Positions 16,191 to 24,770 of a stretch of 64,000 nucleotides of DNA are shown here, in pieces. This DNA is from Pontibacter coccineus (GTDB lineage Bacteria; Bacteroidota; Bacteroidia; Cytophagales; Hymenobacteraceae): assembly GCF_030546575.1 (NCBI RefSeq), contig NZ_JAUOTN010000003.1:1-64000 (forward strand), given 5' to 3'. The position numbers and the translations under genes were made by a program. A model generated the notes under the pieces. The model did no database searches, had not been told where the DNA came from, and was given only the letters and a program-made list of their open reading frames with translations. Every line of letters begins with the position of its first letter. Within the stretch, counting starts at the first letter, position 1.

Positions 16191-17132
16191 ATGACACTGG
16201 TACAATTAGAATATTTGTTGGCAGTAGACACGCACCGCCATTTCGCCACGGCTGCAGACCATTGCTTTGTAACGCAGCCCACTTTGAGCATGCAGCTGCA
16301 GAAGCTGGAAGAGGAGCTCGGGGTGCAGTTGTTCGACCGAAGCCGTGTGCCTGTGCGGCCCACCGAGATTGGCAAAGAAGTGATTGCACAGGCCCGCTTG
16401 GTGGTGGCCGAGTCGAAAAAGATAAAAGAGATCGTGCAGAGCCAGAAGCAGGAGCTAAGCGGTGAATTGCGCGTGGGCATTATACCTACCTTGGCGCCTT
16501 ACCTGATTCCGCTGTTCGTGACCAGCTTCATGGAGAAGTATCCGGATGTGCGGCTGGTGGTGCAGGAGTTGCTGACCGAAGAAATCGTGCAGAAGCTGAA
16601 CTACGAGCTACTGGACGTGGGCTTGCTGGTGACGCCCCTCGAAGACAAATCGATCAAGGAACTGCCGCTGTTTTATGAAGCTTTTGTAGCCTATATCAAC
16701 CCGGCACATCCCTTGGCCAGCAGCAGGGCCATCAGCCCGGAGCAGCTCGACCTGGACGAGCTGTGGGTACTCAACGAGGGGCACTGTTTCCGGAGCCAGG
16801 TGCTCAACATCTGCAACAGGGGAGGGGGTAGCACAACACCATCCGGACACTTCGACTACAAGAGTGGTTCCCTTGAAACACTAAAGCGCATCGTGGAAAC
16901 CCAGCGCGGACTCACGCTACTGCCTGAGCTATCGGTGCTGGACATACCCAAGGAAAAGCAGTCGCTCGTCCATACCTTCCAAGAGCCCCAGCCACTGCGG
17001 GAGGTGAGCCTGGTGGTGCACCGCAGTTTTTTGAAGAAAAAGCTGATCGAGGCGTTACAGCAAGAGATCATCAACTGCATTCCAGAAAGTATAAAAAACC
17101 GCGATAAGGCGAAGGTGGTGGCAATAAAGTAA
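16191..17132 (+). CDS. oxyR: Peroxide-sensing LysR-type regulator OxyR
   Basis: The protein has 313 residues: an N-terminal LysR helix-turn-helix (residues 1-60, 'HFATAADHCFVTQPTLSMQLQKLEEELGVQLFDRS') and a substrate-binding-like sensor domain. 'NEGHCFRSQVLNIC' places Cys199 and Cys208 at the same positions as the peroxide-sensing pair of E. coli OxyR, which form a disulphide on oxidation. Divergent dps is a classical target. A short imperfect palindrome (GGACC ... GGTCC, 16143-16162) precedes the start and may be an operator. Confidence 0.92.
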   Translation: MTLVQLEYLLAVDTHRHFATAADHCFVTQPTLSMQLQKLEEELGVQLFDRSRVPVRPTEIGKEVIAQARLVVAESKKIKEIVQSQKQELSGELRVGIIPTLAPYLIPLFVTSFMEKYPDVRLVVQELLTEEIVQKLNYELLDVGLLVTPLEDKSIKELPLFYEAFVAYINPAHPLASSRAISPEQLDLDELWVLNEGHCFRSQVLNICNRGGGSTTPSGHFDYKSGSLETLKRIVETQRGLTLLPELSVLDIPKEKQSLVHTFQEPQPLREVSLVVHRSFLKKKLIEALQQEIINCIPESIKNRDKAKVVAIK

Positions 17133-17209
17133 AAAAGTAGAAAGGTAAAAAAGACCTCGCAGTGCGCGCAGCTCCTTCGAGTGTCTGGAGCTTATATAAA
17201 CATAGAACT

Positions 17210-18187
17210 ATGCAGAAAGTACGGTGGGGAATAATTGGCTGCGGAAACGTAACCGAAGTAAAGAGCGGTCCGGCCTTCAGTAAAATAGAGAACTCTGAGC
17301 TGGTGGCCGTGATGCGCCGCGATGGAGCCAAGGCAAAGGATTACGCGGAGCGCCACGGCGTATCCAGGTGGTATGATAATGCCGAAGCCCTAATCCACGA
17401 CCCCGAAGTAGATGCCGTGTACATCGCCACACCCCCGGGCTCGCATGCTGCTTATACTTTGCAGGTAGCCGCTGCCGGCAAGCCGGTGTATGTGGAGAAA
17501 CCGATGGCCCTGAACAATGCGCAGTGCCAAGAGATGATTGTCGCCTGTGAACAAGCAAATGTGCCGTTATTTGTAGCTTACTACCGCAGGAGCCAGCCTG
17601 CTTTTAAGAAAGTAAAGGAGCTACTGGAGCAAAAGCTAATTGGAGATATACGCTTTGTAACTATCAAATTGTACCAGCCGCTGCAGCCACAGCTGTATAC
17701 AGATAACTTGCCATGGCGCGTGCAACCTGAGATTTCCGGTGACGGCCTGTTCCACGACCTGGCTCCCCACCAGCTCGACATACTTGATTTTATATTTGGG
17801 CCAATTATCTCTGCGTCCGGACAAGTAACTAACCAGGCTAGGTTGTATAAGACGGAAGATCTGGTAACGGCGCAGTTCAGATTCGAGAGCGGCGTGTTGG
17901 GCAGTGGCGTGTGGTGCTTCAGCGTAGCCGAACAGCAACAGGAGGATAGTATAGAGATTGTTGGCAGCGCAGGCCGCATCACCTTCCCGACTTTTGCCAG
18001 AAAACCTATCGTGTTAGAAACCGCAGCAGGCACAGAGGAGCTTTTGCTTCCCCCGCCAGCCCATGTGCAGCAGCCTTTTATCCAAACTATTGTAGAGGAG
18101 CTAACCGGAAAAGGCAAATGCCCCGGCACCGGCGTTTCAGCTGCGCGTACTTCTTGGGTGATGGATCAGATTGTGGGGAGGGAGTAG
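17210..18187 (+). CDS. Gfo/Idh/MocA family NAD(P)-dependent oxidoreductase
   Basis: I start at the ATG at 17210 (MQKVRWGIIGCGNVTEVKSGPAF); the reading from 17162 uses a GTG and begins in a degenerate intergenic repeat. The Rossmann motif is 'GIIGCGNV', and 'VYIATPPGSHAAYTLQVAAAGKPVYVEKPMALN' contains the family's conserved EKP with its catalytic Lys. The rest fits the substrate domain. These enzymes oxidise or reduce sugars, inositols or related compounds; the substrate is unknown. The gene stands alone between oxyR and a bidirectional terminator. Confidence 0.9.
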   Translation: MQKVRWGIIGCGNVTEVKSGPAFSKIENSELVAVMRRDGAKAKDYAERHGVSRWYDNAEALIHDPEVDAVYIATPPGSHAAYTLQVAAAGKPVYVEKPMALNNAQCQEMIVACEQANVPLFVAYYRRSQPAFKKVKELLEQKLIGDIRFVTIKLYQPLQPQLYTDNLPWRVQPEISGDGLFHDLAPHQLDILDFIFGPIISASGQVTNQARLYKTEDLVTAQFRFESGVLGSGVWCFSVAEQQQEDSIEIVGSAGRITFPTFARKPIVLETAAGTEELLLPPPAHVQQPFIQTIVEELTGKGKCPGTGVSAARTSWVMDQIVGRE

Positions 18188-18313
18188 GTTTATGAAAAGA
18201 CCACGCAGCGTCCGAAGGTCCTGCGAGTATCTGGTAATTACTGTTGCTTAGCCACCAAGACGGTCGCGTGTCTCAAAGACACCACGAGGCCATGCTGAAG
18301 GCAATCCCGAAAA

Positions 18314-18351
18314 CAAAACGGGCTGCTTCTAAGGGAAGCAGCCCGTTTTTA
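18314..18351. terminator. Bidirectional terminator between the oxidoreductase gene and sucD
   Basis: The arms AAAACGGGCTGCTTC and GAAGCAGCCCGTTTT are perfect 15-bp complements around a 5-nt loop and end in T- and A-runs. It serves the convergent genes on both sides. Confidence 0.9.
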
Positions 18352-18386
18352 TAACTTATACCTTAATGTAGGTATAAAAAATCAAA

Positions 18387-19280
18387 TTAAGCGTTGATCA
18401 TGCCGGCTTTGGTCAGCACCTCTACCATCGTAGCGCCGATCTCAGCAGGAGAGTCCACCACGTGGATGCCATTCTCGCGCATGATCTTCATTTTAGCGGC
18501 AGCTGTATCGTCAGCACCACCCACGATCGCACCGGCGTGGCCCATACGACGACCGGCAGGAGCTGTCTGGCCGGCGATGAAACCAACCACTGGCTTCTTG
18601 TTGCCTGTCTCGCTGATGTACTGGGCAGCCATGGCTTCGTAGTTACCACCAATCTCACCAATCATCACGATCGCATCCGTCTCAGGGTCTTCCATCAGCA
18701 GCTGTACCGCGTCTTTCGTAGGTGTTCCGATGATCGGGTCACCACCAATGCCGATCGCTGTAGAGATACCCAGGCCAGCTTTTACGATCTGGTCAGCAGC
18801 TTCGTAGGTCAAGGTACCTGACTTAGACACGATACCGATACGACCTGGCTTGAACACGAAACCTGGCATGATGCCTACTTTCGCTTCGCCTGGCGTGATC
18901 ACACCCGGGCAGTTAGGGCCGATCAGGGTAACGTCTTTGCCTTTCAGGTAGTTTTTAGCCGTCACCATGTCCTTCACAGGAATGCCTTCTGTGATCGCAA
19001 CGATCACTTTGATGCCCGCATCAGCAGCTTCCATGATCGCGTCGGCAGCGAAAGCCGGTGGCACGAAAATGATAGAAACATCGGCTCCTGTCTTCTTCAC
19101 AGCGTCTTCCACTGTATTGAAAACCGGCAGGTCCAGGTGATTGTTGCCACCTTTGCCTGGCGTAACACCACCCACTACGTTGGTGCCGTACTCGATCATC
19201 TGAGAGGCGTGGAAAGAACCTTCAGAGCCCGTGAAACCCTGTACGATCACTTTCGAATTTTTATTTACTAAAACACTCAT
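18387..19280 (-). CDS. sucD: Succinate--CoA ligase (ADP-forming) alpha subunit
   Basis: The protein has 297 residues, the normal length. The CoA-binding start is '[35 protein letters not shown]'. '[12 protein letters not shown]' and '[16 protein letters not shown]' are typical, and the phosphorylated His lies in 'RMGHAGAIV' near residue 247. With SucC, which is not adjacent here, it converts succinyl-CoA to succinate with substrate-level phosphorylation in the TCA cycle. It has its own strong promoter. Confidence 0.96.
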   Translation of the reverse strand: MSVLVNKNSKVIVQGFTGSEGSFHASQMIEYGTNVVGGVTPGKGGNNHLDLPVFNTVEDAVKKTGADVSIIFVPPAFAADAIMEAADAGIKVIVAITEGIPVKDMVTAKNYLKGKDVTLIGPNCPGVITPGEAKVGIMPGFVFKPGRIGIVSKSGTLTYEAADQIVKAGLGISTAIGIGGDPIIGTPTKDAVQLLMEDPETDAIVMIGEIGGNYEAMAAQYISETGNKKPVVGFIAGQTAPAGRRMGHAGAIVGGADDTAAAKMKIMRENGIHVVDSPAEIGATMVEVLTKAGMINA

Positions 19281-19326
19281 GTGTATCTTATTAAGTTGAT
19301 GAATGATGGTCTAAAATAAGGTAGTG

Positions 19327-19357
19327 CAAAAATAGCCTTTTTTGTGGCGCTTCCAAA
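19327..19357 (-). promoter_or_regulatory. sucD promoter (TTTG, about 19 nt, TATTTTTG)
   Basis: On the minus strand TTTG (19354-19357) and TATTTTTG (19327-19334) are about 19 nt apart, matching the Bacteroidetes consensus. They lie about 50 nt upstream of the sucD start. Confidence 0.65.
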
Positions 19358-19470
19358 AAATAGTTAAAGCTAATATAGGCGTTAAAACAGCCTGGCGGAA
19401 CGGGAACGGGTACGCCTTCTGTTATACGGGAGGCAGGGGGCTATACCTGTTAAGTATAATTTTTATTACG

Positions 19471-19478
19471 TACCTTTG
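19471..19478 (+). promoter_or_regulatory. Promoter -7 element TACCTTTG of the cysteine synthase-like gene
   Basis: TACCTTTG is an exact TAnnTTTG match 28 nt upstream of the ATG at 19506. It overlaps the TTG at 19476 that could otherwise be read as a start, which decides the start in favour of 19506. Confidence 0.65.
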
Positions 19479-19505
19479 CACCCGTATCTCAAAAAAAGCA
19501 CTCAG

Positions 19506-20492
19506 ATGAAATACCTGAATCATATAACCGAGGCGATCGGTAACACACCCCTAGTAAAGCTCAACAACGTAACCAAAGGCACTAAAGCGACCATTCTGGC
19601 CAAAGTGGAGTACATGAACCCGGGCAACTCGGTGAAGGACCGCATGGCGATCAGAATGATCGAAGATGCCGAGAAAGCCGGTATCCTGAAGCCGGGTGGC
19701 ACAATCATCGAGGGCACTTCCGGCAACACCGGTATGGGACTGGCCCTGGTCGCCATCGCCAAAGGCTATAAGTGCATCTTCACGCTGGCCGACAAGCAGA
19801 GCAAGGAGAAAATGGACATCCTGCGCGCTGTTGGCGCCGAGGTGCGTGTTTGCCCTACCAACGTGGCACCTGACCATCCGGATTCGTACTATTCGGTGGC
19901 CAAGCGCCTGAATGAAGAAATCCCGAATTCGTTCTATCCGAACCAATATGACAACATGTCGAACTGGGCGGCGCATTACGAATCTACCGGCCCCGAGATC
20001 TGGGAGCAGACGGAAGGGAAGATAACCCACTTTATCACGGGTGTTGGCACAGGTGGTACAGTAACCGGTATCTCCCGCTATTTGAAGGAGCAGAAGCCGG
20101 AAGTAATAACGGTAGGTATAGACACCTATGGCTCTGTGTTCAAGAAATACAAGGAAACCGGTATTTTCGACGAGAACGAGATCTACTCCTACGCCACCGA
20201 AGGTATAGGCGAGGACATCCTGCCCAAGAATGTGGATTTCGACGTGATCGACACCTTCTTGAAGGTAACAGATAAGGACGGTGCCGTGATGACGCGCAGA
20301 CTGGCCAAAGAGGAAGGGCTGTTCGTAGGCTGGTCTTGTGGCACGGCCGTACATGGCGCGCTGGAATACGCCCGCGAAAACAATCTGACCGAAGATGATG
20401 TGATCGTTGTGTTGCTGCCAGACCATGGTACCCGTTACTTGGGCAAAATCTACAACGACGAGTGGATGCGCGCACAGGGCTACATCGATTAA
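19506..20492 (+). CDS. PLP-dependent cysteine synthase/cystathionine beta-synthase family enzyme
   Basis: The protein has 328 residues from the ATG at 19506. The PLP Lys lies in 'NPGNSVKDRMA' (Lys44). The substrate-binding 'EGTSGNTGMGLALVA' and the phosphate-binding 'GVGTGGTVTG' loops are intact. It lacks the C-terminal CBS pair of eukaryotic CBS. The C-terminal end ('VVLLPDHGTRYLGKIYNDEWM') is the version seen in CBS-like enzymes rather than CysK. It makes cysteine from O-acetylserine and sulphide, or cystathionine from serine and homocysteine; the sequence does not decide between them. Confidence 0.9.
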   Translation: MKYLNHITEAIGNTPLVKLNNVTKGTKATILAKVEYMNPGNSVKDRMAIRMIEDAEKAGILKPGGTIIEGTSGNTGMGLALVAIAKGYKCIFTLADKQSKEKMDILRAVGAEVRVCPTNVAPDHPDSYYSVAKRLNEEIPNSFYPNQYDNMSNWAAHYESTGPEIWEQTEGKITHFITGVGTGGTVTGISRYLKEQKPEVITVGIDTYGSVFKKYKETGIFDENEIYSYATEGIGEDILPKNVDFDVIDTFLKVTDKDGAVMTRRLAKEEGLFVGWSCGTAVHGALEYARENNLTEDDVIVVLLPDHGTRYLGKIYNDEWMRAQGYID

Positions 20493-20658
20493 TCAAACTT
20501 AGGTAACTAAATTCGAGGTCTATAATTTGTTTGAAGCATCCAACTTATGTACCTTGTGATGCGGCAAATACCTAGGGTTAAATGCAGGACAACAAAATTC
20601 AGAAACGTTAGCTTGAAATATACGGCTTGCGTAAATACAGGCCGGGGATAGTTTAGCT

Positions 20659-21096
20659 ATGAAAAAGATATCAGGCGTTCTTCTAATTGACGACGACGAC
20701 ACCACAAATTTCCTGAACCAGCGTCTGCTTGAGCGGATGCAGGTGACAGACAATATACGCACGTTTGTGAACGGCAAACAGGCATTCGATTACCTGTACA
20801 ATGTGAGTAACAACAACTACGAGCAGACCGATGGGAACTACTTTCAGCCAGAGCTGATTTTCCTGGATATCAGCATGCCGGTGATGGATGGGTTCGAAAT
20901 GCTGGACCTGTACGAGCGGCTGAACCCGGAGTTCCGTAAAAATATCGTACTGGCCGTACTCACTACCTCTACGCACCCACAGGATACGGACGCCGCCCAG
21001 AAGTATTCGGCAGAGTACCTCACCAAGCCGCTTACAGCAGAGAAAGTTAAAAACCTGATCAACAAGCATTTTAGCTCCGCCAACCAGGAGGCCTAA
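20659..21096 (+). CDS. Single-domain response regulator
   Basis: The protein has 145 residues and consists only of a receiver domain. The acidic cluster is 'LLIDDDDTTNF' (about residues 8-12), the phosphoacceptor Asp lies in 'LIFLDISMPVMDG' (about residue 61), Thr lies in 'LTTST', and Lys in 'YLTKPL' (about residue 117). There is no output domain, so it works as a phosphorelay intermediate or by protein contact. No histidine kinase is adjacent. A strong terminator follows. Confidence 0.93.
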   Translation: MKKISGVLLIDDDDTTNFLNQRLLERMQVTDNIRTFVNGKQAFDYLYNVSNNNYEQTDGNYFQPELIFLDISMPVMDGFEMLDLYERLNPEFRKNIVLAVLTTSTHPQDTDAAQKYSAEYLTKPLTAEKVKNLINKHFSSANQEA

Positions 21097-21112
21097 AAGA
21101 TGGTAGGTATAA

Positions 21113-21162
21113 AGACGAGCCGATGCGCTGACTTCATCATGAGCAGCACATCGGCTCGTTTC
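21113..21162. terminator. Terminator after the response regulator gene
   Basis: The arms CGAGCCGATG (21116-21125) and CATCGGCTCG (21149-21158) are perfect complements with a loop of about 23 nt, followed by TTTCGTTTT. Confidence 0.75.
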
Positions 21163-21266
21163 GTTTTACCCTGTTTGAAGCCAGGTATACGCCCGCCGGG
21201 TTGCAAGCCTAAAGTATAAGCATCCGATTAGGTAGGATGTCCTATACCTGAGTTGATGCGCTATAC

Positions 21267-22112
21267 CTAGAACGAGAAGCCGAAATTGGATTTGATCAGC
21301 AGGTTGATGATCACGCCCGCGCCGGCTAGCAGTAAACCAATCCCGATCAGCTTTTCGAGGCCCTGCATTTTGCCCTGTCTTTTCTTCAGCATGTTGCCAC
21401 CAACAGCCCCAATGGCAAAGGCGGCCATTAGCGGTAGGCTGCGGGTCCAGATCACGTTGCCGAGCAGGTAATGGCTGATAAACCCGGTGAAGCTCGTAAT
21501 CACCAAAATGAAAAGGGAGGTGGAAGTGGCGATCTGGGGCGGTATGCGGAACAGCTTGATCATCATAGGGGTCTGCAGGAAGCCCCCGCCGATCCCGAAC
21601 AGGCCTGCAATAATGCCCGAAGCAAAACCAAAGACCGATACCAGGCCCCCGTTCAGGCGGTAGGCAGTGTGCTTGGCCCTGTTTTTCCGGATAAAGGAGG
21701 TAGGCACCCGCCGAATGCGATACATCATACCGGAATGCCGCTGGATCTTATCTTTCTCCTGGGGCTTTACCATAAAAAAGCCCACCGTCAGCACAAAAAG
21801 CGCGAAGATAACCTGCAGCTCGGAGACCGGCAGGAAAGCCACCATAAAAGCCCCCAGCACTGTGCCAGCCACCGCCGGAAACTGAATCAGGGAACCAACC
21901 AGGTAGTCGATGCTGCGGTCGCGGAGGTTGAAAACTGAGGCAATGATGGAGGCCGGCACCAACGCCGACATGGTCGCACCGATGGCGATCTCGATGTTGT
22001 ATCCGAAGAAGATGATCAGGATCGGCACCATGAACACGCCTCCCCCGAAACCGATGATGGTGCCAAACCCGCTCACGAGTGCACCCACAACAAAAATGAT
22101 GAATTCCTCCAT
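21267..22112 (-). CDS. TauE/SafE family anion exporter
   Basis: The protein has 281 residues and about eight hydrophobic segments. The duplicated family motif is visible: 'GALVSGFGTIIGFGGGVFMVPILI' near the N-terminus and 'GFASGIIAGLFGIGGGFLQTPMMI' in the second half. A basic cytoplasmic loop (about residues 115-150) separates the two halves. The family moves sulphite, sulphoacetate or related organosulphur anions across the inner membrane. The substrate is not fixed by sequence, and its neighbours do not suggest one. Confidence 0.88.
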   Translation of the reverse strand: MEEFIIFVVGALVSGFGTIIGFGGGVFMVPILIIFFGYNIEIAIGATMSALVPASIIASVFNLRDRSIDYLVGSLIQFPAVAGTVLGAFMVAFLPVSELQVIFALFVLTVGFFMVKPQEKDKIQRHSGMMYRIRRVPTSFIRKNRAKHTAYRLNGGLVSVFGFASGIIAGLFGIGGGFLQTPMMIKLFRIPPQIATSTSLFILVITSFTGFISHYLLGNVIWTRSLPLMAAFAIGAVGGNMLKKRQGKMQGLEKLIGIGLLLAGAGVIINLLIKSNFGFSF

Positions 22113-22162
22113 TTGCTAAGCCTCGCAGGGCCGTGGTATTATACCTTTTTGTGCAAGGTACA

Positions 22163-23797
22163 CTATTCAGCTACAGGTACGAATTTAAAGTCATCACCGT
22201 TAAACAATCCTTTGTCGCTGAGCTTGAGCGAAGGTATAACGAGCAGGGCCATAAACGAGAGCGTCATGAAAGGGGAGGCCAGTTGGCTGCCCATTTCCTT
22301 GCTCATGCGGTCGATGGCTGAGTAGGCGCGGGCCACTTCATACCCATCGGCCGCCGACATAATACCCGCTACCGGAAGCGGCAACAGTTGCTCGTTGTCA
22401 CCATCCACGGCCGCTACGCCACCCTTGGCACTGATGATCAGGTTGACGGCACGGGCAATGCTCTCATCGTCTACCCCCACAGCGATGATGTTGTGCGAGT
22501 CGTGGCCTACGGAGGAAGCGATGGCACCGCGCTGTATACCTACGTTCCTGATGAAAGCCACCGCCGGCTCGGCATTCGCATACCGGTTCACCACGGTTAT
22601 CTTGAGCACATCCTGCGCCACATCGGAAACGATATACCCATCCTCGGTTTTCGGCTCGGCCCAGACCTGCTGCGTGATCAGCTGGCCGTCAAATGCCTCG
22701 ATCACGCGGATCTTGCTGGCTTTGTCGGCTGGTAACCCGAACTGCGCTGGCGTTTTGGGTTCGGTGTTGAAGTTGTTGATCTCTTCGCTTGGCGTAAAAG
22801 TAATATTCGACTTGCCGTGCTCCGCCACCAGTTCCCCGTTGATGTAGGTTGCTTCCACAGCAAAGTCTTCCAGGTTGTTCACCACGATAAAGTCAGCCGG
22901 GTCACCTTCACGAAGCAGGCCCACTTCCAGCTTGTAATGCTCCACTGGATTAAGGCTGGCGGCGCGCAGCACATGGAACAAGTCGTGGCCTTTGGCGAGC
23001 GCCCGTTTCACGAGTAGGTTCAGGTGGCCTTCCACCAGGTTGTCGGGGTGCTTGTCGTCGGAGCAGAACATGATTTGGTCCGGGTGACTAGCGAGCAAAG
23101 GTATAAGCGCTTCGAAGTTCTTGGCGGCACTGCCCTCGCGGATCAGGATCTTCATACCGACGGCCAGTTTGTCAAGTGCCTCTTCGGCCGTGAAACACTC
23201 GTGGTCGGTGGTGATGCCGGCCGAGGCGTAAAGGGCAGCCTGTTCGCCACGCAGGCCGGGTGCGTGTCCGTCCACGGCTTTGCCATACTTTTTGGCCAGC
23301 TCTATTTTCTCCATCACCGCCGGGTCGCGGTGCAGCACGCCGGGCCAGTTCATCATCTCGGCCAGGTACTTGATCTCGTCGCGCTGGAACAGGGTTTCGA
23401 TGTCGGCGGCCGTAATCTCGGCGCCTGCTGTCTCGAAAGGCGTGGCGGGCACGCAGGAGGGAGCCCCGAAAAAGAACTTAAACGGCACCTTTTTCCCGTT
23501 CTCGATCATGTACTCCACGCCGGCTATACCCAGTACATTGCCAATCTCGTGCGGGTCCGACACGGTGGCCACCGTACCATGCGGCACTGCCAGCCGGGCA
23601 AATTCGGAGGGCACCAGCATGGAGCTTTCCACGTGCACGTGCGCATCCACAAAGCCCGGCAAAATATAACTGGAAGAGGAGGTGGCCTCACGAACTATTT
23701 TAGAAATGCGGCCGTTTGACACATGGACCGTTCCCTCAAAAATGGCTTGCTGGTGCAGGTTTATGATGCGTCCGCTTACGGTATAGGAGCTATGCAT
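22163..23797 (-). CDS. ade: Adenine deaminase
   Basis: The protein has 544 residues, within the normal range. The amidohydrolase metal motif is 'LPGFVDAHVHVESSML' (around residue 53). 'SDPHEIGNVLGIAGVEYM', 'GHAPGLRGEQAALYASAGITTDHECF' and the C-terminal 'SVGHDSHNIIAVGVDD' are all characteristic of the Ade family. It converts adenine to hypoxanthine and ammonia in purine salvage. It follows the exporter gene on the same strand but is not obviously linked to it in function. Confidence 0.94.
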   Translation of the reverse strand: MHSSYTVSGRIINLHQQAIFEGTVHVSNGRISKIVREATSSSSYILPGFVDAHVHVESSMLVPSEFARLAVPHGTVATVSDPHEIGNVLGIAGVEYMIENGKKVPFKFFFGAPSCVPATPFETAGAEITAADIETLFQRDEIKYLAEMMNWPGVLHRDPAVMEKIELAKKYGKAVDGHAPGLRGEQAALYASAGITTDHECFTAEEALDKLAVGMKILIREGSAAKNFEALIPLLASHPDQIMFCSDDKHPDNLVEGHLNLLVKRALAKGHDLFHVLRAASLNPVEHYKLEVGLLREGDPADFIVVNNLEDFAVEATYINGELVAEHGKSNITFTPSEEINNFNTEPKTPAQFGLPADKASKIRVIEAFDGQLITQQVWAEPKTEDGYIVSDVAQDVLKITVVNRYANAEPAVAFIRNVGIQRGAIASSVGHDSHNIIAVGVDDESIARAVNLIISAKGGVAAVDGDNEQLLPLPVAGIMSAADGYEVARAYSAIDRMSKEMGSQLASPFMTLSFMALLVIPSLKLSDKGLFNGDDFKFVPVAE

Positions 23798-23840
23798 GGA
23801 TAGGACTGTCTTGTTGATATAAAATGCCCACTGATGGGGA

Positions 23841-23867
23841 TTGAACCCGTAAATTACCTTATATTTG
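23841..23867 (+). promoter_or_regulatory. Promoter (TTG, 16 nt, TATATTTG) of the small lipoprotein gene
   Basis: TATATTTG (23860-23867) is an exact -7 match, with a TTG (23841-23843) upstream at slightly short spacing. It lies after the ATG at 23834 that could start a longer reading, so the start must be downstream of it. Confidence 0.55.
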
Positions 23868-23884
23868 CGTTAAAATTCGTCGTT

Positions 23885-24040
23885 TTGAGAAAGATAATTT
23901 CATACATACTTTTAGCGGGGTTTCTGGCAGCCGGCCCTCTGGCAAGCTGCACTACCAAGACTCCTCAGCAAAAAAAGACGGCCTCCTTCATGAAAAAGAG
24001 CAAGCGCGGCAATGTGCCCTGCCCTTGCGACTCGAACTAA
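23885..24040 (+). CDS. Small lipoprotein, 51 aa, TTG start
   Basis: Read from the TTG at 23885 the product is (M)RKIISYILLAGFLAAGPLASC, with a good lipobox (LASC). A short lysine-rich mature part ending 'GNVPCPCDSN' follows. The ATG at 23834 lies upstream of the promoter element and is unlikely to be used. The mature peptide has a Cys-Pro-Cys near its end that could bind metal; that is an inference. cmk starts 17 nt later and is probably cotranscribed. Confidence 0.55.
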   Translation: MRKIISYILLAGFLAAGPLASCTTKTPQQKKTASFMKKSKRGNVPCPCDSN

Positions 24041-24056
24041 CACCTGACAGCTTACC

Positions 24057-24758
24057 ATGAAAAAAATTGTAATCGCCATAGATGGCTACTCCTCGTGCGG
24101 TAAAAGTACAACGGCCAAACTGGTGGCTGCCGAACTGGGCTACGCCTACATCGATACCGGGGCAATGTACCGGGCGGTTACGCTTTATTTTCTGGAGCAT
24201 CATGTCAGCCTCACCAACCCCAAAGAGGTAAACGACGCCCTGGATAATATAGATATCACGTTTCACTACAACCCAAAGGCCAAAAGAAACGAAGTATTCC
24301 TCAATGGGCTGAACGTGGAGGACGAGATTCGCAAGATGTACATCTCTAATCAGGTGAGCGAGGTGAGTGTGGTAAGGGAGGTGCGTCGCGCCATGGTAGC
24401 CCAGCAGCAGAAGATGGGCCGTAAACGCGGTGTGGTGATGGACGGTCGCGACATTGGTACGGCTGTGTTTCCGGATGCTGAGGTAAAAATCTTTATGACG
24501 GCTGACGTGGATACCCGCGCCCGCCGGCGTCAGGATGAGTTGCTGGCCAAAAAGCAGCTGATCAACCTCGACGAGATCCGTGCGAACCTGCAGAAGCGCG
24601 ACCTGATCGACTCGACCAGAGCCGAGAGTCCGCTGCGCCGTGCCGACGATGCTTTTTTGCTCGATACATCGCATATGACCATCGATGAGCAGGTAGAGTT
24701 TGTACTTAATAAGGTAACTTCCCGTATCTTCAACGGTGACTATGCCTTACAGGAATAG
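24057..24758 (+). CDS. cmk: Cytidylate kinase
   Basis: The protein has 233 residues. The P-loop is 'IAIDGYSSCGKSTTAK' (residues 6-21). 'AYIDTGAMYRAVT' and 'VVMDGRDIGTAVFPDAEVKIFMTADVDTRARRR' are the CMP-binding and LID motifs of Cmk. It phosphorylates CMP and dCMP. It is followed at 12 nt by ispH, a pairing also seen in other bacteria. Confidence 0.95.
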   Translation: MKKIVIAIDGYSSCGKSTTAKLVAAELGYAYIDTGAMYRAVTLYFLEHHVSLTNPKEVNDALDNIDITFHYNPKAKRNEVFLNGLNVEDEIRKMYISNQVSEVSVVREVRRAMVAQQQKMGRKRGVVMDGRDIGTAVFPDAEVKIFMTADVDTRARRRQDELLAKKQLINLDEIRANLQKRDLIDSTRAESPLRRADDAFLLDTSHMTIDEQVEFVLNKVTSRIFNGDYALQE

Positions 24759-24770
24759 AGGAAAGTAGAA

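Noticed and set aside
23834..23860. A tRNA T-arm-like sequence on the minus strand (GGTTCAATCCC)
   Set aside because: No anticodon arm, D-arm or acceptor stem can be built around it.
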